From: Bacteroidales bacterium
GTDB lineage: Bacteria > Bacteroidota > Bacteroidia > Bacteroidales > ML635J-15
DNA length: 5,161 bases
Assembly (NCBI GenBank): GCA_028696755.1
Contig: JAQVGK010000253.1
Coordinates: 1 to 5,161 of the forward strand
Direction: 5' to 3'
Part shown: in pieces, positions 1-5,161 of the stretch
How positions within the stretch are numbered: the stretch's first letter is position 1
Layout of the letters: each line of letters starts with the position of its first letter
The notes under the pieces: generated by a model
What the model was told of the DNA's origin: nothing
Seen by the model: the letters and a program-made list of their open reading frames with translations, nothing else
Database searches by the model: none
Made by a program: the position numbers and the translations under genes

Positions 1-76
1 TATATTGAAAACCAGAAAACATAAAAAGTAAAGCTATTCGCCAGCAAATATATTTTATATCACTACCAATTTTCAT

Positions 77-117
77 CGGGATCATGCCCGCACGGACGCC
101 CCTAAGTGGTCGTCCGT
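77..117. repeat. GC-rich tandem hairpin element (REP-like)
   Basis: Two adjacent inverted repeats separated by one base. The first pairs CGGG (77-80) with CCCG (87-90) around a 6-nt loop. The second pairs ACGGACG (92-98) with CGTCCGT (111-117), a perfect 7-bp stem that can gain two further C-G pairs inside after one mismatch. The block is conspicuously GC-rich in a very AT-rich surrounding. There is no clean T-run on either side, so it is a poor intrinsic terminator. It could be a REP-like element, the end of a small IS200/IS605-type element, or a structured 3' end of a gene left of the window. The pairing is seen directly; the identity is unknown. Confidence 0.5.
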
Positions 118-191
118 AAATATCTCACCGTTGAAAAAATACATTGAAAACCTCCTCCAAAAATTTCATCCCAAAAACAATTCAATTTTAT

Positions 192-199
192 TACTTTTG
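192..199 (+). promoter_or_regulatory. Bacteroidota -7 box of the DMT transporter gene
   Basis: TACTTTTG fits the Bacteroidota sigma-70 -7 consensus TAnnTTTG. It ends 5 nt before the ATG at 205, so the predicted transcription start lies at or within a few bases of the start codon, giving a leaderless or nearly leaderless mRNA. A convincing -33 TTG/TTTG element at the usual distance is not evident. Confidence 0.6.
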
Positions 200-204
200 C
201 CGCC

Positions 205-1092
205 ATGAAAACAACAGAGCCGGCATCAAAATCTTACAAATCGGAATTATTGCTTTTATTCGCAGCAATAATCTGGGGTGGAGCATTTGTTTTTCAGAAG
301 GAGGGTGGACAAGTAATTGGAGCATTTGCATTTGGTGGAATTAGATTCTTCTTGGGAGCTACTGTGCTTGTGCCGGTTTTATTCCTTTTTAAGAAAAACA
401 AAAATGATATTAGCACAAAAAAAACAATCATAAGCGGAATAATTATCGGCGTGGCTCTTTTCTTTGCCTCTACAACCCAGCAAATAGGAATAAATCATAC
501 AACAGTTGGTAAAGCCGGATTTATTACTGGATTTTATATGATTCTGGTTCCAATATTTGGAATTTTTCTAAAACAAAAAATTCTGATAAATCATTGGATA
601 GGGGCAGGCTTGGCTTTGGTCGGTCTTTTTTTGTTGTCTGGTCAAATGGATGCTTCTGTTTCTTATGGCGATTTGCTTGTCCTAATCAGTTCGTTCTTTT
701 GGGCCACTCAGATATTGTTAATCAGTAAATTCGCTCCAAATGCAAATCCTATTTTACTTTCTATTGCCGAGTTCTACACATGTGCAATACTGAGTTTAAT
801 TACTAGTGCTTTTGTCGAAACTACAACTATTTCTAATGTGTTAGATGCCGGAATCCCAATTTTATACACAGGTGTTTTATCAACTGGAGTGGCATTTACA
901 CTTCAGATTGTATCTCAGAAAAAAATTGCAGCCACCCCAGCAGCAATAATTTTCAGCTCCGAAACCTTATTTGCCGCTTTAGCAGGTTGGATAATCCTAA
1001 ACGAATCGATGAATTTTGTCCAAATTGCTGGTTGCGGACTTATGCTAGCCGGAATAATTATGGGGCAGTTGAAGTTCTCTCAACGCGTTTAA
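205..1092 (+). CDS. EamA/DMT-family transporter, 10 TM
   Basis: An inner-membrane transporter of the drug/metabolite transporter superfamily, EamA (RhaT-like) type. These usually export metabolites or amino acids, but the substrate cannot be read from this sequence. The 295-aa length is normal for the family. Two repeated five-helix halves are visible. Hydrophobic segments lie at about residues 14-31 (with the family's W-G-G-A-F-x-F-x-K pattern at the end of TM1), 40-62, 73-95, 103-122 and 130-147 for the first half. The second half is at about 154-175, 182-204, 214-237, 244-265 and 271-289. The second half also carries the typical TPAAIIFSSETLFAALAGW helix of EamA proteins. The ATG at 205 is chosen because a -7 box ends 5 nt upstream and the N-terminus matches family length. 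It is monocistronic as seen here; the next item downstream is the mqnE fragment with its own promoter. Confidence 0.9.
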   Translation: MKTTEPASKSYKSELLLLFAAIIWGGAFVFQKEGGQVIGAFAFGGIRFFLGATVLVPVLFLFKKNKNDISTKKTIISGIIIGVALFFASTTQQIGINHTTVGKAGFITGFYMILVPIFGIFLKQKILINHWIGAGLALVGLFLLSGQMDASVSYGDLLVLISSFFWATQILLISKFAPNANPILLSIAEFYTCAILSLITSAFVETTTISNVLDAGIPILYTGVLSTGVAFTLQIVSQKKIAATPAAIIFSSETLFAALAGWIILNESMNFVQIAGCGLMLAGIIMGQLKFSQRV

Positions 1093-1154
1093 AGTTGCGA
1101 ATGAGCTTTAGTCAATTTTCACCTCCACTAAATTCAACTTTCTCCCTTTTTCAC

Positions 1155-1162
1155 TATCTTTG
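1155..1162 (+). promoter_or_regulatory. -7 box of the mqnE 5' fragment
   Basis: TATCTTTG matches TAnnTTTG exactly and ends 4 nt before the ATG at 1167. It is conserved unchanged in the downstream copy (3236-3243), at the same spacing to ATG. The promoter therefore looks intact although the gene behind it is broken, and it might transcribe rightwards towards darT. Confidence 0.65.
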
Positions 1163-1166
1163 CCCC

Positions 1167-1304
1167 ATGCAAAACATCGTTAAATCACGGACAAAAGAAG
1201 AGCAGCAAATTGCCGAAATTGTGCTTTCGGGAGGGCGCATTAGTAACGAGCAGGCTTTGTATCTTTACTAAAACACCGATCCTATGTTTTGTGGATGGCT
1301 TGCA
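1167..1304 (+). pseudogene. Truncated 5' fragment of mqnE
   Basis: The first 46 codons correspond to those of the intact mqnE at 3248, with 120 of 138 nucleotides identical. The reading frame is kept but codon 35 is TAA where the intact gene has CAA (Gln), so only a 34-residue peptide (1167-1271) could be made. After codon 46 the similarity ends and the frame meets TAG at 1317-1319. The fragment lacks the whole radical-SAM core, including the cluster cysteines, and cannot be an enzyme. About half of the differing codons change the amino acid, which fits loss of constraint or origin from another strain's mqnE. Its origin is probably linked to the arrival of darTG, which lies between it and the intact gene. 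Confidence 0.88.
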
Positions 1305-1339
1305 TATTTTAAAATTTAGTCTAATAATTTGTAGTAAGT

Positions 1340-1353
1340 TTACACTAGTGTAA
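1340..1353. promoter_or_regulatory. Perfect 14-bp palindrome upstream of darT, possible operator
   Basis: TTACACTAGTGTAA is its own reverse complement over all 14 bases. It lies about 75 nt upstream of the darT -7 box, in the only intergenic stretch in front of the toxin-antitoxin pair. Many toxin-antitoxin operons are autoregulated through such palindromes, but neither DarT nor DarG shows an obvious DNA-binding repressor domain here. Function is therefore a guess, and one palindrome of this size could also arise by chance in AT-rich DNA. Confidence 0.35.
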
Positions 1354-1427
1354 TCCGTCAGGTTGAATTTTCTATTGACTATGAAATGTTTTAGTAATTG
1401 CAAATCAAATTATTGAGTTAAAGTAAT

Positions 1428-1435
1428 TATATTTG
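1428..1435 (+). promoter_or_regulatory. -7 box of the darT-darG operon
   Basis: TATATTTG matches TAnnTTTG. The predicted transcription start is a few bases downstream, near 1440, giving a short leader before the ATG at 1454. The box overlaps an in-frame TTG at 1433 that would lengthen the toxin by seven residues; that TTG would lie upstream of the transcript start, so it is unlikely to be used. No clear -33 TTG at standard spacing was found. Confidence 0.5.
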
Positions 1436-1453
1436 TACAAAAGTTATCTCTTA

Positions 1454-2047
1454 ATGACTGACTTAAGTAAAAGATATTTGTACCGAATAACGCATGTGGA
1501 GAATGTTCCTCATATTCTTAATCATGGAGTTACACATGCGTCATCTTCTAATGCAAATAAAAGTTATAAGTCTATTGGCGATTGCAGTATTATAAGTACG
1601 CGTCATGATAAGAAGCTATCAAATGGTAAAAAATTAAGTGATTATATTCCTTTCTACTTTGGTGCTCGAATGCCAATGTTATATGTAATACAAAAAGGCT
1701 ATAACGGAGTTGCCATAACTGCAGCGAATGAAATTGTGTATTGTGTTAGTTCTGTCCAAAAAATAGTTGAACACAACTTACCATTTCTTTTTTCAGATGG
1801 TCATGCAGTTAGTAATCTCTCTTCATTTTATAATATACATGATTTAGATAAAATTGATGCAATACTTGATTTTGCAGCAGTAAGAGATTCAAACTGGAAA
1901 AAGGAAAATGATCTGGACTATAAGCGTCGCAAGGAAGCTGAGTTTTTAGTAGAAACAGATATTCCAACTACGGCAATTATTGGCTGGATTGTTTATAATG
2001 ATAAAGTGAAAGAGCGGTTACTGGATATGGGGATTCCAGAAAAATGA
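1454..2047 (+). CDS. darT: DarT-type DNA ADP-ribosyltransferase toxin
   Basis: Toxin of the DarTG system. DarT uses NAD+ to ADP-ribosylate bases (thymidine in the macrodomain-paired type) in single-stranded DNA, blocking replication and, in known systems, phage growth. The 197-aa product has the DarT (DUF4433) signature in order: an N-terminal Y-L-Y-R-I-T-H-V-E-N segment (residues 8-17), IGDCSIISTR ending at Arg50, DYIPFYFGARMPMLY (63-77), SDGHA with His117, and the RRKEAEFLV block. Glu163 in that block corresponds to the catalytic glutamate of the family (E160 in Thermus aquaticus DarT), and Arg50 corresponds to its R51. All key residues are present, so the toxin looks active. The start is ATG 1454, not the in-frame TTG at 1433, because the -7 box overlaps that TTG and the domain begins right after the ATG. 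darG follows after 34 nt in the same operon. Confidence 0.9.
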   Translation: MTDLSKRYLYRITHVENVPHILNHGVTHASSSNANKSYKSIGDCSIISTRHDKKLSNGKKLSDYIPFYFGARMPMLYVIQKGYNGVAITAANEIVYCVSSVQKIVEHNLPFLFSDGHAVSNLSSFYNIHDLDKIDAILDFAAVRDSNWKKENDLDYKRRKEAEFLVETDIPTTAIIGWIVYNDKVKERLLDMGIPEK

Positions 2048-2081
2048 TAATAGTTAAACAAGATTTTTATTTCTGAAAATT

Positions 2082-3119
2082 ATGATAAATTTCATCGTTG
2101 GAAATTTGCTTGAGAGTAAGGCCGAAGCACTGGTAAATACAGTAAATACTGTTGGTGTAATGGGTAAAGGAATTGCTTTGCAGTTTAAAAACCAATATCC
2201 AAACAACTATAAACTTTATTATAAAGCATGCAAAGCTGGAGAAGTGAAAGTCGGTAAATTATTTATTACTGAAGATTCATCTTTATTAGGAGGACGTAAA
2301 ATAATTATAAATTTCCCCACAAAAACTGATTGGCGTAAACCCTCTGAATATAGTTATATTGAAAATGGTCTTGCCGAACTATCACAAGTAATCAGAAAAA
2401 TGGATATTAAATCAATTGCTATACCACCTCTAGGTGCTGGAAATGGTGGATTGGATTGGAATATAGTAAAAGAAATAATTAAGAAGCATTTGATTGATTT
2501 GAATTGTGATATTATGATATATGAGCCGAATATATTTATTAGTGATGCAATGAAAAAGGAGAGAGTAAAGCTCACTCCTGCTAGAGCAATGTTGCTTTCC
2601 GTTTTATATGATTTAGTACGAAATGGTGAATTTGTGTCAGAATTTGCTGCAGAAAAAGCTGCGTATTTCCTTCAACGATTTGGAGCAAAAGAACAGTTCA
2701 AATTAGACTTTCAACCAAACTTTTATGGCCCATATTCGGGGAAAGTTAAACATGTATTGTATTATTTAAACGGTAGCTATATTTCTGGTTATAGCTCTAA
2801 AGATAAAAAACCTTTTGAGGAATTAGGAATTATGTTCGATGGTGAAAAAGATGTTATTGATTATATAGAGCAACCTGATAATATTGCATTTAAAGAAATA
2901 GCTGATAAAACAAAATCCTTTTTATCTGGATTTTACTCGGCTTTTGGTCTAGAATTGTTGTCAACGGTTGATTACATAATGTTAGAAAAAAACGTAAAAA
3001 CCGTTGAACAAGTGAGCAAAAATATTGAAAGTTGGAGCGATAGAAAGAAAGACATGTTTTCGAATCCTAAATTTATTGAAGCTGCGGTAACAGTGCTGCA
3101 AAATGCAAGTTTTGCTTAA
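2082..3119 (+). CDS. darG: DarG macrodomain antitoxin
   Basis: Antitoxin partner of DarT, 345 aa, of normal length for two-domain DarG. Residues 1-155 form a macrodomain that removes ADP-ribose from DNA. Visible are the IVGNLLES start (5-12), the ligand loop V-N-T-V-N-T-V-G-V-M-G-K-G (18-30), NFPTKTDWR with Lys81 at the place of the catalytic lysine of T. aquaticus DarG (K80), and the second loop IPPLGAGNGGLDW (114-126). Residues from about 158 to the end form the C-terminal domain, beginning K-E-R-V-K-L-T-P-A-R-A-M-L-L and including YGPYSGKVKHVLYYLNG. In studied DarG proteins this part binds DarT and blocks its DNA site. A macrodomain, rather than a NADAR domain, places the pair in the DarTG2 type. 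No Shine-Dalgarno is seen before the ATG, only an A/T-rich leader; it is probably co-transcribed with darT. Confidence 0.92.
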   Translation: MINFIVGNLLESKAEALVNTVNTVGVMGKGIALQFKNQYPNNYKLYYKACKAGEVKVGKLFITEDSSLLGGRKIIINFPTKTDWRKPSEYSYIENGLAELSQVIRKMDIKSIAIPPLGAGNGGLDWNIVKEIIKKHLIDLNCDIMIYEPNIFISDAMKKERVKLTPARAMLLSVLYDLVRNGEFVSEFAAEKAAYFLQRFGAKEQFKLDFQPNFYGPYSGKVKHVLYYLNGSYISGYSSKDKKPFEELGIMFDGEKDVIDYIEQPDNIAFKEIADKTKSFLSGFYSAFGLELLSTVDYIMLEKNVKTVEQVSKNIESWSDRKKDMFSNPKFIEAAVTVLQNASFA

Positions 3120-3190
3120 TTGATGAAGATGTTAAGATTGGTATAAATCATTGGTATTTCAAGACTATAAAATATAATTCTTTGGGTTGC

Positions 3191-3385
3191 TAAATTTTAC
3201 ATATTCCCTCAAATTCAAAATCCCCCCTTTTTCACTATCTTTGCCCTATGCAAAATATCGTTAAATCAAGGACATTACAAGAGCAGCAAATTGCCGAAAC
3301 TATACTTTCTGGAGGGCGCATTAGTAACGAGCAGGCTTTGTATCTTTACCAAAACTCCGATCCGGTTTTTAGTGCCTGGCTTGCG
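3191..3385 (+). repeat. Direct repeat, right copy (mqnE promoter and 5' end)
   Basis: Partner of the repeat at 1112-1304. This copy continues uninterrupted into the complete mqnE. Differences from the left copy lie on both sides of the identical 39-bp block (3311-3349), including a C-run at 3222-3227 where the left copy reads TCTCCC. The TATCTTTG box and its distance to ATG are unchanged. Confidence 0.9.
3236..3243 (+). promoter_or_regulatory. -7 box of mqnE
   Basis: TATCTTTG, an exact TAnnTTTG match, ends 4 nt before the mqnE ATG at 3248, which predicts a leaderless or nearly leaderless mRNA. The segment AAATTCAA at 3211-3218, in the -33 area, is shared with the left copy at the same spacing, but it is not a canonical TTG/TTTG box. 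Confidence 0.65.
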
Positions 3386-4342
3386 GATAAAAAACGCAGA
3401 ATGCTACATCAAAATAAAGCCTTTTACAACAAAAATATTCATGTCGAAATCACCAATATCTGTCTTAACAAATGTAAATTTTGTTCGTTTTACCGCCAAA
3501 AAGGGCAGGAGGGAGCCTGGGATTTAGAAAAAGAGGATGTTCTTGCAATATTATCCGAAAAAGTTCCGGAAGGAATTACCGAAGTGCATTTTACCGGTGG
3601 CTTGCATCCCGAAAAATCAACAGCATTTTACGCCGATCTATTTGCCGAAATAAAATCAAAATATCCACAATTACACATTAAAGCATTCACTGCTGTGGAG
3701 ATTGAGTATTTTTCAAAAGCAGACAAATTAAGTTTGCGAGATGTCTTAGTAACTCTCAAATCAAATGGTTTAAATTCGTTAGCCGGTGGTGGTGCTGAAA
3801 TTCTAGACGACAAAATTCGCAAAAAACTTTGTCCCGAAAAAACCGACTCTCAAACATGGCTTAACACACACCGAATTGCCCACGAGCTTGGTATGAAAAC
3901 AAATTGTACAATGCTTTATGGTCATATCGAGAGCTTTGCAGATCGCATTTTGCACATGCAAAAACTCCGCAACTTGCAAGATGAAACCAAAGGATTTAAC
4001 TGTTTTATTCCGCTTAAATACAAAACCTTTGGAAACAGACTAGGAATTACTACCGAAATAGCATTGCTCGAAGAACTTAAGAACTATGCAATTTCGCGCT
4101 TATATCTCGACAATATTCCACACCTAAAAGCATATTGGCCTATGTGTGGTAAAGAAACTGCTCTGCTGGCAATGTCCTTTGGTGCCGACGACTTCGACGG
4201 AACAATCAGCAATACAACAAAAATTTATTCAATGGCCGGCAGCGAACAAAACCCCGGTATAAGCGAATCCGAAATAAAAGAATTGATTAATGATGCTGGT
4301 TTTGTAGCGGTTGAGAGAGATTCGGAGTATTTGGAACTATAG
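3248..4342 (+). CDS. mqnE: Aminofutalosine synthase, radical SAM
   Basis: MqnE of the futalosine route to menaquinone, acting in the cytosol. It adds the 5'-deoxyadenosyl radical of SAM to 3-[(1-carboxyvinyl)oxy]benzoate and yields 6-amino-6-deoxyfutalosine. The 364-aa length is normal. The radical-SAM CxxxCxxC motif is at Cys72, Cys76 and Cys79, within N-I-C-L-N-K-C-K-F-C-S-F-Y-R, and binds the 4Fe-4S cluster. Other family blocks are HFTGGLHPE (after residue 110), KAFTAVEIEYF, SLAGGGAEIL, KLCPEK, NCTMLYGHIE and, near the end, GADDFDGTISNTTKIYSMAG. The last resembles MqnE (DDxDGT...HxAG) more than the related MqnC. Many MqnE proteins have Pro in place of Ala in the GGGAEI block. The ATG at 3248 is fixed by the -7 box 4 nt upstream. 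The first 46 codons are duplicated at 1167. No other menaquinone genes are in the window. Confidence 0.9.
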   Translation: MQNIVKSRTLQEQQIAETILSGGRISNEQALYLYQNSDPVFSAWLADKKRRMLHQNKAFYNKNIHVEITNICLNKCKFCSFYRQKGQEGAWDLEKEDVLAILSEKVPEGITEVHFTGGLHPEKSTAFYADLFAEIKSKYPQLHIKAFTAVEIEYFSKADKLSLRDVLVTLKSNGLNSLAGGGAEILDDKIRKKLCPEKTDSQTWLNTHRIAHELGMKTNCTMLYGHIESFADRILHMQKLRNLQDETKGFNCFIPLKYKTFGNRLGITTEIALLEELKNYAISRLYLDNIPHLKAYWPMCGKETALLAMSFGADDFDGTISNTTKIYSMAGSEQNPGISESEIKELINDAGFVAVERDSEYLEL

Positions 4343-4367
4343 TCGTTTATCCAAACTTAGTTTCTTT

Positions 4368-5161
4368 TTACTTCAACCATTTTCTTACAAAAACCTTTAT
4401 CTCCTCCATTGCCTCATTTGCTTCTCTAAACATTGGAGCTAAAAGTGGGTAGCAGTGTACCATATTTTCTCCGCTCACAAAAGTTATGTCAACTCCTAAA
4501 TGTTTAGCTTTTTCGGCAAATAATCGGCCATCGTCGTAAAGTTCGTCTGCAGTTCCTGAGTTAATATAAATTGGCGGCAGGCCAGATAGTTCTCCAAATA
4601 CTGGTGAAATTAGTGGATTGTGCGGGTCGCCATCTCCAACATAATGTTTGCTGAAAACTGTCCACGAATCGGTTGGAGCAAGTGAAAACTTTCCTTTCGT
4701 TTTATATGATTCTCCCGAACAAGTTAAATCTGCCCATGGCGAAATGGCCACTGCTGCAACAGGTTGGGAGAGGCCTTTCTCCTTTATCGCAAGTAAAAGG
4801 CATAGTGTTAATCCACCACCGGCTGATTCGCCTGCTATTAAAATGTTCTCGGAGCTAAAACCATTATCGAGCAAATACTTGTAAATTATAAGAGAATCTT
4901 CGACTGCCGCTGGAAATTTATTTTCAGGCGCAAGTCGGTATTCGTAGGTGAGGCAGTTATAACCCATTGTTTTGGCAAATTTTGACACAAATCCTCTATG
5001 GTCGTTGCACGATCCCGACACATATCCTCCACCATGAACATACATGATTATTTTCTCTTGCTTTGCTGCTTGTGGACAAATCAATTCCGAATTTATTCCC
5101 TCAATTTGTTCGGGTTTAACAGTAACGCCATCAGGAATTTTTGCATAACGCGCAGCTCCTG
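4368..5161 (-). CDS. HSL-type alpha/beta hydrolase (esterase), 5' part missing
   Basis: An alpha/beta-hydrolase fold-3 protein of the hormone-sensitive-lipase family; members hydrolyse short-chain carboxyl esters, with the substrate unknown here. Reading leftward from the window edge, 263 in-frame codons are seen. The oxyanion-hole motif HGGGY lies near 5030, YRLAPENKFPAAVED follows, then the nucleophile elbow GESAGG with Ser at 4824-4826. The acid Asp in GTADEL is at 4545-4547 and the catalytic His in MVHCYP at 4455-4457, so the triad is complete. The frame stays open to the edge (visible N-terminal residues GAARYAKIPDGVTVKPEQIEG, typical of the family's region before the catalytic domain), so the true start is outside. 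A TTG at 5084 is an internal Leu codon, not the start. The stop is 25 nt from that of mqnE, convergent, with no clear terminator hairpin between them. Confidence 0.9.
   Translation of the reverse strand, partial: GAARYAKIPDGVTVKPEQIEGINSELICPQAAKQEKIIMYVHGGGYVSGSCNDHRGFVSKFAKTMGYNCLTYEYRLAPENKFPAAVEDSLIIYKYLLDNGFSSENILIAGESAGGGLTLCLLLAIKEKGLSQPVAAVAISPWADLTCSGESYKTKGKFSLAPTDSWTVFSKHYVGDGDPHNPLISPVFGELSGLPPIYINSGTADELYDDGRLFAEKAKHLGVDITFVSGENMVHCYPLLAPMFREANEAMEEIKVFVRKWLK

Larger units (their letters stand above)
1112..1304 (+). repeat. Direct repeat, left copy (mqnE promoter and 5' end)
   Basis: This stretch matches about 3191-3385. From 1130 to 1304 it aligns without gaps at an offset of 2081 nt, with about 152 of 175 positions identical by hand count. 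Further left, to about 1112, similarity continues but needs a 2-nt indel. The central block 1230-1268 is identical to 3311-3349 over 39 nt. The two copies flank the darT-darG pair in the same orientation. Confidence 0.9.

Noticed and set aside
92..117. Intrinsic terminator for a gene left of the window
   Set aside because: The stem is strong but is followed by TAAATATC rather than a T-run, and no upstream gene is visible to support it.
987..1271. 94-aa open frame spanning the transporter 3' end and the mqnE fragment
   Set aside because: Its first part is an out-of-frame reading of the transporter gene; only the part from 1167 has homology, and that is reported as the mqnE fragment.
1185..1403. 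Minus-strand 72-aa open frame
   Set aside because: It lies antisense to the mqnE fragment and the AT-rich spacer, has no recognisable domain, and no promoter was seen for it.
3137..3157. Direct repeat ATTGGTAT twice at 13-nt spacing after darG
   Set aside because: Only two 8-nt units in AT-rich DNA; no sign of an iteron array or a terminator.
4343..4367. Possible bidirectional terminator between mqnE and the hydrolase gene
   Set aside because: Only a 4-bp AT-rich stem (AAAC-TTA-GTTT) is present, too weak to call.
4648..4884. Plus-strand open frames inside the hydrolase gene
   Set aside because: They are antisense shadows of a gene with a complete catalytic triad and conserved motifs.

Overview
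The window looks like a piece of a low-GC Bacteroidota chromosome. The main evidence is a set of promoter elements of the Bacteroidota type (TAnnTTTG -7 boxes) directly in front of start codons, the lack of Shine-Dalgarno sequences, and a futalosine-pathway menaquinone gene. A marine or anaerobic Bacteroidia lineage is plausible, but the order cannot be fixed from this sequence.

Layout: positions 1-204 are non-coding and hold a compact GC-rich pair of hairpins (77-117) and then a promoter. A complete EamA/DMT-family membrane transporter follows (205-1092, +). At about 1112-1304 lies a broken copy of the promoter and first 46 codons of mqnE, stopped by a TAA at codon 35. A short AT-rich regulatory stretch (1305-1453) contains a perfect 14-bp palindrome and a -7 box. 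It leads into a two-gene operon: a DarT-type DNA ADP-ribosyltransferase toxin (1454-2047, +) and its macrodomain antitoxin DarG (2082-3119, +). Then come a second copy of the mqnE promoter and the complete mqnE gene (3248-4342, +), which encodes the radical-SAM aminofutalosine synthase. An HSL-type alpha/beta hydrolase (4368 to beyond 5161, -) converges on mqnE and runs off the right edge.

The most interesting point is the architecture. The darTG toxin-antitoxin and phage-defence pair sits exactly between two direct copies of the mqnE 5' end. The copies are about 87% identical over 175 bp, include the promoter, and share a fully identical 39-bp core. The downstream copy is intact. This looks like a defence cassette that entered the 5' end of a housekeeping gene while restoring that gene's promoter and N-terminus. 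No integrase or transposase is visible, so the mechanism (site-specific integration of a larger, since-reduced element, or homologous recombination with a donor mqnE) is inferred. A second theme is that the transporter, the mqnE fragment and mqnE all have the -7 box ending only 4-5 nt before ATG, which predicts leaderless or nearly leaderless mRNAs.
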